This document shows positions 1 through 11,075 of a stretch of DNA of 64,000 nt, piece after piece. How positions within the stretch are numbered: the stretch's first letter is position 1; each line of letters opens with the position of its first letter. The position numbers and the translations under genes are program-made. Below the pieces are notes generated by a model. It did not search any database. It saw nothing but the letters and a program-made list of their open reading frames with translations, and had not been told where the DNA came from. The stretch comes from Botryococcus braunii (taxonomy: Eukaryota > Chlorophyta > Trebouxiophyceae). Where the stretch lies: the NCBI GenBank assembly GCA_002005505.1, contig KV908534.1, positions 231,934 to 295,933 on the forward strand. The letters run 5' to 3'.

Positions 1-133
1 ACCCTTTCGAGGTCTAGCATGTAACCTTGTGTAGCTTAATATGCGAAATATTCTTCAGCAATTCAATCGCCTGACCACCCAGACCTACTGACGGTCTCAC
101 GATAACGACGACGGGTGATAATCTCAGGTCACT

Positions 134-274
134 TCACGATAAAAAACTTCCCAAGAGATTGAAGACTCTGTAGGTAGGCCTTCTGAGTGAATATCTAGTT
201 GTTCCTTTTTTACTTTTTCTTGCCGTCAGGCGAGTCCGTGAAAAACCCAGTACAGATGCATCCGATGATGCCAT
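134..274 (-). CDS. Small basic leader ORF of copia M
   Basis: A 46-codon frame starts at the ATG ending at 274, between the primer-binding site and gag. It is rich in Arg and Lys (a core R-T-R-L-T-A-R-K-S-K-K). The same frame is present in copia H at 22702-22863 with few substitutions, which argues against chance, but those copies are close relatives. It occupies the position of the longer upstream ORF seen in copia A, J and D. No known domain is recognised. Confidence 0.3.
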   Translation of the reverse strand: MASSDASVLGFSRTRLTARKSKKGTTRYSLRRPTYRVFNLLGSFLS

Positions 275-309
275 GCACTCCTGTCTGCCCTTGGCTCAGC
301 TGGAAGGGC

Positions 310-323
310 GTGGGCCCATAACC
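310..323 (-). other. Primer-binding site of copia M
   Basis: Directly after the LTR end the minus strand reads GGTTATGGGCCCAC. This is complementary to the anticodon stem-loop of plant-type initiator tRNA-Met, the priming mode known for Drosophila copia, where a cleaved tRNA half is used. Confidence 0.8.
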
Positions 324-1023
324 TATAAGAGGTTGTGGGCAGTGGCGTATCCTGTAAGCAAGCAGATAGGTCGTAAGTTCGTGCCTCTCTAGCTACAGTC
401 CTCGACGACTGTCTGCTCTTTAGACACATGCAATTGCATGAACAAGACTGGCATCCTTATGTGCCCAATATCTTTCCAAACCAGTTCCGTTACACGTTGA
501 TCTGTCAATGAGCATCTACACACGGATATGTTCCTGACGGCTGAAAGCAAGTACCTTCCTATACTCAATCAAGACTCCGTCCCTTAGCTGTTTGGGAGAC
601 TTGATTGTACACTAAGATGGTTCACTTACAAACAAGCAATCAAACATGAACACATTACCAATACACACCCTGCGTCACCGCACCTGTAAGCAAGCAGACA
701 GGTCGTAAGTTCGTGTCTCTCCAGCTACAGTCCTCGACGACTGTCTGCTCTTTAGACACATGCAACTGCATGAACAAGACTGGCATCCTTATGTGCCCAG
801 TATCTTTCCAAACCAGTTGCTCGACTATGCGGTGATCGCAGCTTTAATAGTCCTTTCACACTAACGCGTAATCTAGATCAGATTGTACCTTATGTTCGAA
901 ATCGGCCACAACCTAACGTGTCTTAAGGTACCTTATGTTCTGAATGGACCCATATCCTAATAGTGCACACCTGAAGATCACTTAAAGCACAAGGCATTCA
1001 ATAATAATGTTCAGAACTCAACA
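324..1023 (-). repeat. 5' LTR of copia M (about 700 bp)
   Basis: It matches the I-element LTR (54605-55307) throughout. It starts TGTTGAG on the minus strand at 1023. Its 3' terminus at 324 is decayed: TATAAGAGG where other copies have TGTAAAAGG. A 136 bp direct repeat occurs twice inside it, at 351-486 and 683-818. Confidence 0.9.
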
Positions 1024-1745
1024 AGTCCCTTCCAATTCCTGTGCACAATCACTTGGGCAAGAGAGCACAGTCAATCTGGTACCTGGTAACAATTGTGACA
1101 CAAGATGGCTGACAGTACACTCCCTGTCACTACTACTACAAAACAGAACAACATGAGAAGTACTTGCAGGGAGGTGAGGAGCTGCATCTCTCTTATACAT
1201 GCAATCAGCACTGATCAGGTCACAAGCAGAGGGGGATGTCTGAAACTCTCTACACACACCATGCCCATCCACAATATGGGACATGAAAGAATGGCAATAG
1301 CTAGAGAAAAAGTCGTGCAGATGCCCAACTTCATGCAATACAGGAATCCCATACTGGATGGCTGAACAATTGGAAAACATCTGAAAACAGGGCTCACACT
1401 GCTGAAAACCAAAAAGGAAAGCCAAATCAAGTTGTATTTGACTTGGTACATTGTTTCCTTAACTCAAAATGCAGCTGGAAGCAACGCTCAATGCTGTGCA
1501 CAGGTTTGCCACAATGTGCACAAGCTTGCGCAACAGTTTTAGTCGTATGGGTGCCCTTGGTGTCAGGTTGGCCTTTTGGAGTGGGGTCGGCGTCCTGGAA
1601 TGTCCTGGGATATCAGAAATTGTCACAGCATGTTTGAAATAGTCTGCCAGGCTCTTTGGATACTGGAGTGAGATGCTCTTTTGCAAATCTGCCCTGCAGC
1701 CCTGCAAAAACAAGTGAAACAACGTATCCTCAGCAAATGCCTGGG
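1024..1745 (-). pseudogene. Gypsy B: gag C-terminus and gag-pol linker
   Basis: This is the continuation of the gypsy B gag found at 9170-9891, displaced by copia A. The start reads on from V-P-Q through the gag motif FLQGCRADLQKSISLQYP. A frameshift then precedes the zinc knuckle (C-A-H-C-x4-H-x4-C). Gag ends with TGA shortly before a conserved Cys/His-rich linker (about 1020-1425) that is +1 relative to gag. The linker aligns with those of gypsy F and C through motifs such as MSHIVDGHG and CREFQTSP. It is broken at 1024 by the insertion of copia M; the protease and the rest of pol lie outside the window. Confidence 0.85.
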
Positions 1746-2437
1746 TGTTAGGTTATGGGCTTGGCGTATTCCTGTGCAGTGGCGGCACGGAGGGTGTGAG
1801 TCAAAGTTCGCTCTACTGTGTGACGAAGAGTAGAGTCTAGAACATGAACAATCAAGGACTGATTGGGCAACTTTAAGGAAACACCCGGAGTGCTTGTGAA
1901 GTCCCAAACAAGTCTATTACAATTGCTCACTTGCTCTCTCTTAACAACGGAATTCAAACTATCCTAACTGGTACGTACTCAGAAAGGATCAATCTCATTG
2001 TCCGATGATAAGATAGCCAAGCACATACACATAACACGAAATATTGAGGTCAACAAAGCCTCAAATCTCCTAATCTATTCACCATCACGTTACCTGTGCA
2101 GTGGCGGCACGGAGGGTGTGAGTCAAAGTTCGCTCTACTGTGTGACGAAGAGTAGAGTCTAGAACATGAACAATCAAGGACTGATTGGGCAACTTTAAGG
2201 AAACACCCGGAGTGCTTGTGAAGTCCCAAACAAGTGCCTTGCCTCTCCGTGCTAGCACCACTACCTTCCTGCACTAAACGTGTCTGTAACTTGCGTTATC
2301 TTTATCTTCATTCAAATTGTTCCTAACCGCTAAGTCTTTGTAGTTTCGCCCATATTAGTCATTTATTATTGTCACTGACGGAATAGCCACTATTACTCCA
2401 CTGAGGGAAAGGCATATATAACTCATCCAATATAACA
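1746..2437 (-). repeat. 3' LTR of copia A
   Basis: It is 692 bp with TG...CA ends. It contains a 143 bp direct repeat twice, at 1771-1913 and 2093-2235, with no difference seen between the copies. The polypurine tract GGCAAGGGGAAG (minus strand) abuts its start at 2438. Confidence 0.97.
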
Positions 2438-2455
2438 CTTCCCCTTGCCTTTTCC

Positions 2456-5400
2456 TCACCAGAACTTGGCAAGACCCAGTGAGTTTCTATGACCCTGAAA
2501 CACTAGTCTTACTAGAGGTTTAGTGAAGATGTCAGCCACATTTCTGGCAGACTGAATGTATTTGAAGTCAACCTGCCCCTTTGCAATAGCTTCACGTGCA
2601 AAGTGACAGCTGATTGCAATGTGCTTGGTATGTTTAGAATACACTGGATTCCTGAGGTGATTGATGCACCCTTGGTTATCACAATGTATCTTCACTATCC
2701 AGGGAAACACACCAATTTCCTCTAGGAATCCCCTCAGCCAATTAGCTTCCTTCACAACAGCACTTGCTGCCATGAATTCTGCTTCTACTGTGGAAGTAGC
2801 CACAGCAGATTGCTTTTTACTTCCCCACACAACTGCTCCTCCAAACACAGTGAGAACGAAGCCGGTGGTGGAGAAACGGTGGTCTTGATCCCCACCGTAA
2901 TCAGCATCAACATATCCCTCCAACTCTGTTTCTTTTCCACCAAGGATCAGAACAAGGTCTCGGGTTCCCTTAAGATATTTCAACACACGGATTGCTTCAT
3001 TCCAGTGTGCTGTTGTGGGTGACATCCTGTACCTCGACAGAACTCCTACAGCCTGGGATATATCAGGACGAGTGGTGTTAGCTATGTAGAGTAGTGACCC
3101 TACTAACTCACAGTATCGATGACCAGGAGGCAGAACACTCCCAGCACCAATACTATCATTCCCATCCTTTGGTGCAGGCATCTGAGACATTACAAAATCT
3201 TTTGTCATTGGGGTATCGGGCCCAACTGACTCAAGATCAAGACCAAACTTCTCCACAAGTGCATCTATCTTAGGAATGCAACTCAGGGAGATTAACCCCT
3301 TCTCTCTATCTCTCATGACTTGACAACCTAAGAAATCCTTCACTTCCCCTAGATCGTGGATGGTGAATTCTTTCTTGAGAAGCTCTTTCACTCTCTCCAC
3401 CTCTGACATGCCCTTGGATACAATCAAGAGATCATCTACATAAATTAGCACGTAGGATTTACCCCCATCTTCAGAGCATCTCACATAAACTCCAGCATCA
3501 CTCTTGCACACCTCATACCCCATGACTTCAAGTTTGTCATTAAGGGTTTTGTGCCAGGCACGTGGGGCCTGCTTTAGGCCATACAGTGCCTTTTTGAGTC
3601 GACACACGGTATTGCGATCACCATTCTCAAATCCAGGAGGTTGCGTTACATACACTTCTTCCTCCAGCTCACCATTGAGAAAGGCTGTCTTAACATCTAC
3701 CTGGTGAATCTCATAACCTTCCCTAGCAGCCACAGCTAACAAGGTTCTCCTAGCTCCATAGCCGCTGGTTGGTGCAAAGACCTCCATGACATCTACTCCA
3801 GGAATTTGTCGACAACCCTGAGCAACCAATCTTGCCTTGAATCTCAACACATTGCCATGTGCATCCATTTTCACTGAGAAAATCCAGTGAACTGGTATTA
3901 CCTTATGCCCATGAGGTCTAGGAACATATTCCATAACCTCATGGGTGTCTAATGAATTCTGCTCTTCTTGCATAGCAGCCTTCCAGTATTCCCACTGAGG
4001 AGACATCTGAGCTTCTCTTAAATTAGAGGGAACATGGATTTTACCAAATCTAACACCAGTGTGCTTCCCCTCCTCTCCCTTACCCTTGGGAGAATCGTTG
4101 GTTGCACCCTCAGAACCCACTACTCTTCCACTGACACTCGCCGCACTACAGCTAGCTTTTCTCTCAGTGGTATCAGAGCTTTCTCTCATGCTTCTCTCTC
4201 TCTTGGATTCGCACCTCGCACTGCTCAACTTGTTGCCTCGCACGCTCACATCTTCCTCCCAAACACAGGTACCTCCCGGGAAGCATCCATAGTCCGGAGG
4301 TTTCTCACATTGTCTGAGCTTCCGGTTCACCTCCACATCCACACTCTTACACATCCTCTCAAGCTCAGGCTCTAGAGGGCTCTCACAGGCAGAGGGAGAT
4401 GGGCTCTGGTCGCCCCTTTGCTTCCCCTCCCTTTCTTGACTTGTATGTCTCTGACTTCCACGTTGTGTCACAAGAGACTGTGACCTCTCATCCCTGACAT
4501 CCTTCTCCCATACACAGGTACCTCTCAGGCTGCACTTGTAATTTGGTGGTACCACACATTGTCCGTGCACCTGATTCACCTCCTCTTCTCGGCTCTCACA
4601 CAAGTACTGGGATGCTGACCCAGTACTGCTCGCACAGACATTTCTGGCTGTTTCCGAGAGAGTGGAATGACTCTTCTCAGGACTGTGGCTGTCACCACCT
4701 TCCCCTACCAGTCCACGCCACTGATGGGGAGAGCCAGATGTTTCCACACAAGTCTCACCACTGACATGAAGCTCATTCACTGGACAGGACCCACCCGTGC
4801 AACTCAGCTCCCTGGGACCATTTGCAGTCATGATTGTGGCTGCCCCCCTCTCATCACTAACATGAAAATCAGGGCTCTCAGACTGGCACCCATCTATCTG
4901 CACTTCCCCTGGTCCCTGTGACTGTGTGTCACTTTCTGTTAGCCCCACTTTGTCTCTGCTCTCTCCCACCTCCTGTGACAGCAGGAGTTCTCTTGCAAGT
5001 GTTCGTTGCTCATGCCTCTGGGCTCTTGTTAGCCCATCAGCAGCCAAATTGGAATTTTCCAGGCTGGTCGGTCTGAGAGACTCTTGAGCTCGCATCATTT
5101 GTTGCTGTAGTCCAGAGTCCGAATGAGTGCCGCGGGCCAGGTCCAGAGCTGCTTCGATGGTCCTTCGGATCTCCGCGGGAGCAGTGGATCTCTGGGGGTC
5201 AGGCTCGGGCTCAGCCTTCCCAGAGGGTCCTGGACATTCTGAGTCTGTGTCTTCCTGGGAAACGTGTGGATGCACTGTCTCAACTGATGAGTCCTGGATC
5301 TCTGCCTCACTGTCGTCTCCACAGGATACCTTAACTGGCTCTGGGTGCTGTTTGGTAGTGCTGGTTTCAGAGGGAACAGGGGACAGAAATTCCTCAGACT

Positions 5401-7855
5401 GAGCAGGAGTCACACTAAGACCAACACGAGAGGCCCCTCTGAGATGCTCCACAAAGATGACATCTCTGCTCTCTCGCCATATACCCCCACCCATGTATAT
5501 CCGATAGGCTTTGGAGGAGGCTGAATAACCGGTGAGCATTCCTGGCACAGTTTTTGGTGCAAAGACTGGCCTCTGGACATCTGGGATATGCACATATACA
5601 AGGCAACCCCATGTGCGCAGGAGTGAGACATCAGGCTTATATCCCCAGAACAATTCAAAGGGGGTAAGGTCCCTGCCTGTGCTTGGGCCCATGTTAAGCA
5701 GGGTGCATGCTGTCTCCAGGGCTTCTTTCCAGAGGGTGGGACTGGCAGCAGCAAAGCTCAGGATAGTCCGGGTTCTTTCCTTCAGGGTTCGGTTGGCTCG
5801 TTCAGCTGCTCCATTCTGCTGTGGGGTGTACGGGGCAGAGGTCTCCAGTTTAGTCCCCTGGGAGGCACAGAACTCCTTGAACCGGGCATTAACAAATTCA
5901 GTTCCTCTGTCACATCTGACACACTTCACAGTGGTTTTTCGTTGCGTCTGCCAGTAAACAAGTAAGTCCCTGACAGCTGCACTGATGGTGTCTTTGGACT
6001 TTACTGGAATAACTGCTTTCCACTGAGAGGCTTCATCCAGTACAGTAACCCACAAACGTTCACCAGTAATGGCTGCAGGTGTAATAGGACCCACAGTATC
6101 TATGTGTACTCGATCCAGAGGTTCCAAGGCAGGTCTGGTACTGATTCCGAAAGAGGGTCTGGCAGTCTTTCCTTCAATACACGCTTCACAGTGTACCGGG
6201 CAATCAGTGCAGGGAGAGAGGGAGGTGTCAATCCCAGTCACCAGGTTCTCCTTAGCAAGACGCTGCATCCACGTTTCTCCAGGGTGTCCCATTCTGCTAT
6301 GCCACAAGTAACGTTTGGCACAGCTGTGTGATAAGGTACTGGATTTTAGCTGTTTGGTTGCACTGGCTGCATGCTTTGATGTGCTGGTTCCTCTCACTGC
6401 AACTACACTATGAATGTAGTACAGTCCCATCTCTGCAGTGACCTGAGCTCTCCAGTGGTTTGGTCCACTGACATACGAAAAGGCACCCACATTGTCTGTT
6501 TGGAATACTGCACCATCCCTAAGGGCAGCAGATACTGACAGGATGTTGGTGGTAGCTGAAGGGACACACTGCACATGATGGATCCAGAGGGGAATGCGTT
6601 GCGGGCTCAAAATGTAGACTGACCCAGATGCAATAATACACCCAGTGGCATCAGAGGTGGCCAAGTGCAGGGGAATTGGTTTGGCATGGATGATAGGGTT
6701 ATGCAGCAATGCCACGTCATTTACTAGGTGGACCGAGGCCCCACTGTCAACCAGCCAGGAGTGCTGCAGGGGTTTACGGATCGTACTGTCCAGGACATTG
6801 TGAGATATTGTGTACAGCATACCTTCAGGAGGAGGTGGAGGTGGAGCAGGAGGCTGAAACCAAGCAGGGAAGGCATCTGCACCATGATGGGCCAGTTGGG
6901 CTACTGGGGGATGGTGTCCACCCATAGATGGCTGGCCCTGAGGCCACATGCCTTGCAGCTGTTGGACAGCTGCCACCACGTTCCTCTGTGTCTCCTCGTC
7001 CCTGCGCCTCTTTCTGCAGTCTCTCCAATAATGGCCCTTTTTATTGCAGTAGTTGCAAACTCCCTTGGAATCAGACTGTCCGGTTGAAGGCGAAGGACTG
7101 GCTCCACTGAATGCTCCAGGGGTGCTGACTCTGTTGCTGCCCTGAGGAACAGCCAAAACTCGTGGCTGACGTGGGGCAGTCTCATCAAACCCCAGAGCAA
7201 CGGCTGTGGTCCTCAGCAGGTCTGCCAGCTTGTTGAGTGGAGTCCCTGCTGCTGGTTACAGGCTGCCTGTCTCCTTGGCTGCTTCAGGTAGACCCTGCAC
7301 AATTTGGGTAGCTACAAAGCTATCCAGAAGAGGATGATTATTCCTCTGAAGACATGCCTTCAGATTCAGCATGCGACTCACATATTGGGAAATGGTCTCG
7401 TCGTGCTTCATCCCCTGACTCATCTCCAACAGCCAGTCCATGTTGGCTTGGAGATTATAACCCCCAATGAACTTCCTACAGATATATTCATATGCAACAT
7501 ATGCAGAGGATAAATCAGATAATTCCCCGTGCCACTCTTCGGGTACAGATTCATACAGCAACAGCAGTGCTGCAGCATCATGCGTGGTCCCAGGCATGTC
7601 CTCAAGTACTGCAGGCAGTGATCCCTTGGCCTCATTTGCTGCAAGGTACGCATTCTTCCAAATCATAATGTTGTGTCCCTTTTCTTTTAGCTTGATATGT
7701 ACCTTCACAAGTGTAGGAATCACCTTTGGCAACTCATCACCTTCTCCCCTGGATGTGCTGGGAGTGCAAGGCTCTCTCACAGGTGTTGAGGTAGTGGTCT
7801 CACTCACAGACGCAGAGGTTCCACTAGATGACTGACTCTTCTTCTTAGAAGTCAT
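2456..7855 (-). pseudogene. Copia A gag-pol polyprotein, one in-frame stop
   Basis: Ty1/copia polyprotein of about 1800 codons. The start chosen is the ATG at 7855 (M-T-S-K-K-K). Order on the minus strand: gag of UBN2/copia type; in-frame TAA at 7256-7258, where sister J has a Ser/Thr pair; zinc knuckle CNYCNKKGHYWRDC near 7040; protease VDSGAS near 6745; integrase HHCC near 6180-6300 followed by the catalytic D, D, E (HIDTVGP, CDRGTEF, PQQNGAAE); a long variable linker carrying two copies of a Cys motif (QC-x3-P-x-Y-x-C ... GTCVWE); RT with YVDDLL near 3430; RNase H with DADYGGD and CDNQGC. The stop truncates gag to 199 residues. Apart from it the frame is open for 5.4 kb, so this copy has been disabled only recently. 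Confidence 0.93.
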
Positions 7856-7906
7856 AGTGTGCACACTGAATGTCAGTTTCTAGCGTCAGAGGTACACTTA
7901 AACCAC

Positions 7907-8404
7907 TTACTCCACAATGCCTTCAAGGTCTGAATCAGTTTCCCACTCCGACTCGTCACGAATGTTAGGAATCAGCACATCCTGAAAGGCCTTCACTGGA
8001 ATAGTTGCCAGTGCAGACTCAACCGCCAAATATGCAGTGTGCTCAGCAAATTCTTGCTCTCTGTTGAGCCACTTCGTTACACTACAATACCTCCGAAATT
8101 TCTCTTTGGTGATGAAACCTGGTTCCAAATTAACGAATGATTGTTCCCAAGGAGTGAACTTGTATGCTGGATACGTGGGAAATCTTGAACCAAACCACGC
8201 TGGCAGGGGGAGAGGTCGTCCAACGTACAGATGAAACACGTAGTCTTTTACAATGGCAACCCGTTCGTCAGGAGTCCGATCTCCTTGCTGTCCTCCGTTT
8301 CTGATTCTATCGTTGTACGAAAGTGGACCGGTTCTTAACCGAGCAGGAACGTCGACGTTGGTAGTCTTGCGAGCAGTCTGCTTCGATCTGCGGCGCTTGG
8401 CCAT
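7907..8404 (-). CDS. Upstream ORF (ORF0) of copia A, 165 aa, unknown function
   Basis: It lies between the primer-binding site and gag, with the start ATG at 8404 and the stop 52 nt before the gag ATG. The N-terminus is strongly basic (MAKRRRSKQTARKT); the C-terminus is acidic (EWETDSDLEG). The central part has a conserved aromatic stretch (YPAYKFTPWEQSFVN, then PGFITKEKFRRY). Copia J encodes a near-identical 165-residue protein. Copia D, a different family, encodes a clearly related but diverged one. Ty1/copia elements usually start with gag, so the frame is an addition. I recognise no domain; a nucleic-acid-binding or capsid-accessory role is only a guess from the charge pattern. Confidence 0.75.
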   Translation of the reverse strand: MAKRRRSKQTARKTTNVDVPARLRTGPLSYNDRIRNGGQQGDRTPDERVAIVKDYVFHLYVGRPLPLPAWFGSRFPTYPAYKFTPWEQSFVNLEPGFITKEKFRRYCSVTKWLNREQEFAEHTAYLAVESALATIPVKAFQDVLIPNIRDESEWETDSDLEGIVE

Positions 8405-8455
8405 ACAGCTTCTCGTCTCCGATTCTTGAGCCAGCCACACACACTCAACGGGAGA

Positions 8456-8472
8456 GTGGTGGGCCCATAACC
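8456..8472 (-). other. Primer-binding site of copia A
   Basis: The minus strand reads GGTTATGGGCCCACCAC directly after the LTR. All 17 bases fit the anticodon arm (GUGGUGGGCCCAUAACC) of plant initiator tRNA-Met as I recall it, rather than a tRNA 3' end. Together with the LTR tail it forms an 11 bp inverted repeat (8463-8473 with 8477-8487). Confidence 0.85.
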
Positions 8473-9164
8473 TGTTAGGTTATGGGCTTGGCGTATTCCT
8501 GTGCAGTGGCGGCACGGAGGGTGTGAGTCAAAGTTCGCTCTACTGTGTGACGAAGAGTAGAGTCTAGAACATGAACAATCAAGGACTGATTGGGCAACTT
8601 TAAGGAAACACCCGGAGTGCTTGTGAAGTCCCAAACAAGTCTATTACAATTGCTCACTTGCTCTCTCTTAACAACGGAATTCAAACTATCCTAACTGGTA
8701 CGTACTCAGAAAGGATCAATCTCATTGTCCGATGATAAGATAGCCAAGCACATACACATAACACGAAATATTGAGGTCAACAAAGCCTCAAATCTCCTAA
8801 TCTATTCACCATCACGTTACCTGTGCAGTGGCGGCACGGAGGGTGTGAGTCAAAGTTCGCTCTACTGTGTGACGAAGAGTAGAGTCTAGAACATGAACAA
8901 TCAAGGACTGATTGGGCAACTTTAAGGAAACACCCGGAGTGCTTGTGAAGTCCCAAACAAGTGCCTTGCCTCTCCGTGCTAGCACCACTACCTTCCTGCA
9001 CTAAACGTGTCTGTAACTTGCGTTATCTTTATCTTCATTCAAATTGTTCCTAACCGCTAAGTCTTTGTAGTTTCGCCCATATTAGTCATTTATTATTGTC
9101 ACTGACGGAATAGCCACTATTACTCCACTGAGGGAAAGGCATATATAACTCATCCAATATAACA
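8473..9164 (-). repeat. 5' LTR of copia A
   Basis: It is 692 bp, matching 1746-2437. The internal 143 bp repeats are at 8498-8640 and 8820-8962. The first copy met in the transcription direction (8820-8962) is followed by a donor-like GTAACG. Confidence 0.97.
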
Positions 9165-9169
9165 CTGGG

Positions 9170-9891
9170 GGACCTTCGCTCTCAAAGCATTGAAAGTGGC
9201 AATATATGTCCTCATATCATTCTTGCCCTGTGTAATGCTCAGCAACTGCTCCAGGTGCCTCCTATGTAGTTCCACAGGCCTGAAAGCAGCTGTCAGAGCA
9301 GCCACAAAAGCACTCCACGTCTCAAAAGCAGGTAAAACTCCCTGAGGCAATCAGGTTAAACTGCCCAGTCCACCAAACAAGAGCTTTCCCACGTATAAAC
9401 ATCGTTGCAACCTCGACAGACCGAGTAGATGCTAGATCTACATCGTAAGCTCTCAGGTACATTTCCGTCTGCATCACCTAGGGATCCAATTTCATCGCAT
9501 CACCCTCAATGGCAGGTGGGTCAGGAAACTTGAGTGTGGGCTTCCCTGAACCGGACGGAGCTGTAGCCGGTGCCGGAGTGACCGTTGGCACGGGCTGAGT
9601 CACGACGACAGGTGCAGGTTGCGCTAAAGCACGCTGATCCACCCTCTCAAGTCCATCAATAATGTTCTGAGTAGTGTTATCTGGAGGAGCAAGCGAAGGA
9701 ACACTAGATCCGAGTGCAACGGCTCCCTCGGGAAGAGCACCGATATCCACCAAATGCCTAAGCATACGACGAGGATCTACCCCTGAGAGATCTACACTTT
9801 CATCATCAGGAGGATCTAGGGATGGATCTGGCTCTGCGTTGCCAGGACTGGGGGCACGTGCCCTCGAACCCGAACGAGGATGCCGAGACAC
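9170..9891 (-). pseudogene. Gypsy B: gag N-terminal part
   Basis: Ty3/gypsy gag (retrotransposon gag family), homologous to gypsy F 13865-14904. The Arg-rich start (S-R-H-P-R-S-G-S-R-A-R-A) is preserved, but its ATG has become GTG at 9891. A TAG at about 9478 replaces the Trp of the K-L-D-P-W motif. A 1-nt shift follows near 9340, and copia A splits the frame after A-K-V-P. The gene is therefore dead independently of the insertion. Confidence 0.88.
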
Positions 9892-9963
9892 CACCAACAC
9901 GAGAGAAAAGAAACGCACCACGAACGAACGATAAAGGAACTAGCCTTTATCGCCGATACCACG

Positions 9964-10221
9964 TGTAGGAATAGCTTAGCGGAAGAGGTTTTAGAGACAA
10001 TGAGGCCGTTCGTGGTGAGCACGGAAAGAGTGCTACATGATTGATTCGCAAGCGTACTCTTAAACCCAGGGTGGATTGAATTATATTGTACTGCCACTGA
10101 CGCGTAGTCTGGCAACCGTGCGAACTACCTGAGCGAGGTTGTACTGCGAATCTAGATCACAAGGCAAGTCATAGAGCAATGCCAAGGACCACTAGAGCAT
10201 TGTACCCTAGGAACTGCTACA
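9964..10221 (-). repeat. 5' LTR of gypsy B (258 bp)
   Basis: TG...CA ends and full-length similarity to the LTRs of gypsy F (13536-13792) and gypsy C (42198-42458). The adjacent minus-strand primer-binding site reads TGGTATCGGCGA (just left of 9964). The 3' LTR is outside the window. Confidence 0.92.
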
Positions 10222-10333
10222 AAGGGACCCATGGTCACCCCTACCGGGTAAGGCACCTTTACCCTAGCCTATTCAAAGTCCATATGGCCATACAGAGAGA
10301 CCCCTCCAAGGAGGGCCAACCGGTCGACGGGAC
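10222..10333. other. Unassigned spacer
   Basis: 112 bp between the gypsy B LTR and the worn LTR of copia N. I see no coding frame or repeat in it. Confidence 0.5.
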
Positions 10334-11021
10334 TGAAAGGTTACGGGCATTCGGCATCACCTGTACACAAGCAGACAGGTCGTAAGTGTCTCTACAGCTA
10401 GAGTCCTTGACGACTATCTGCTATTAGACACAGCACTAAATGAACAAGACTAGCATCATTACGTGCCCAGCATCTTTAAATTCTAGTTCGTTACATGAAG
10501 GTCTGTCAATGAGCTAACCCTCCTCGGATAAGACTCTTAACGGCTACGAGCAAGTACCTTCCTATACTCAATCCAACCTCTTTCTCTTAGATGATCTGAG
10601 AGGTTGGATTGTACACTCAGAAGGTTCACTTAAACTGCAGCAACCACACATGAACACAATAACACTAAATACCATGCGTCATCGCACCTGTACGCAAGCA
10701 GACAGGTCGTAAGTGTCTCTCCAGCTACAATCCTTGACGACTGTCTGCTATTAGACACATGCACTAAATGAACAAGACGAGTATCCTTACGTGCCCAGCA
10801 TCTTTCCATTCCAGATGCTCGCATGTGCGATAATCGCTGCTTTAATAGTCCTCTTCACACAAACGTGTGATCTCAACCTGATTGTACCTTATGTTCGAAA
10901 ACGTCCACACTCTACCGTGTCTGAAGGTACTTTATGTCTCAATGGACCCATATTGTAATAGTGTACATGTGAAGATCACCTAAAGCACAAGACATTCATT
11001 AATAATGTTCACAACTCAACA
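10334..11021 (-). repeat. 3' LTR of copia N (worn copy of the H family)
   Basis: It is similar along its length to the 703 bp LTR of H/I but clearly more diverged and about 688 bp long. Both internal direct-repeat copies and the CAG|GTGCG edge are recognisable. It starts TGTTGAG (minus strand) at 11021. Confidence 0.85.
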
Positions 11022-11075
11022 CTTCCCATTGCCTGCATGCTTTATGTGTATCTTCTTAAATCTAGTGATCAACGA
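11022..11075 (-). pseudogene. Copia N: polypurine tract and last codons of pol
   Basis: The minus strand aligns with the end of the I element (54545-54604): the terminal L-G-L-R-R-Y-T codons and stop, the spacer GCATGCAGGCAA, then a purine tract GGGAAG against the LTR. The match stops at about 11075, where a JmjC exon begins. The rest of N is missing. Confidence 0.7.

Larger units (their letters stand above)
1..323 (-). mobile_element. Copia M: 5' leader, cut by window edge
   Basis: This is the untranslated leader of a minus-strand Ty1/copia element of the same family as H (22424-22912), which it matches almost base for base. The rest of the element lies left of the window. Its 5' LTR follows at 324-1023. 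The element was inserted into the gag-pol linker of gypsy B, whose sequence resumes at 1024. Confidence 0.85.
1746..9164 (-). mobile_element. Copia A: complete LTR retrotransposon, 7419 bp
   Basis: It is bounded by two 692 bp LTRs (1746-2437 and 8473-9164) that look identical by eye. The flanking 5 bp duplication is CTGGG (1741-1745 and 9165-9169). It has a primer-binding site, an upstream ORF, a gag-pol frame and a polypurine tract. Matching LTRs mean a recent insertion. The only coding lesion I find is one in-frame stop in gag. It sits in the gag of gypsy B, in the same orientation. Copia J (57743 onward) is a close sister copy. Confidence 0.97.

Noticed and set aside
324..1023. Repeated blocks that could suggest a CRISPR or satellite array
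   Set aside because: There are only two long copies per LTR with no regular spacers; they are the internal LTR modules.
1105..1365. Plus-strand reading frame opposite the gypsy B linker
   Set aside because: Mirror of the conserved minus-strand linker; no homology of its own.
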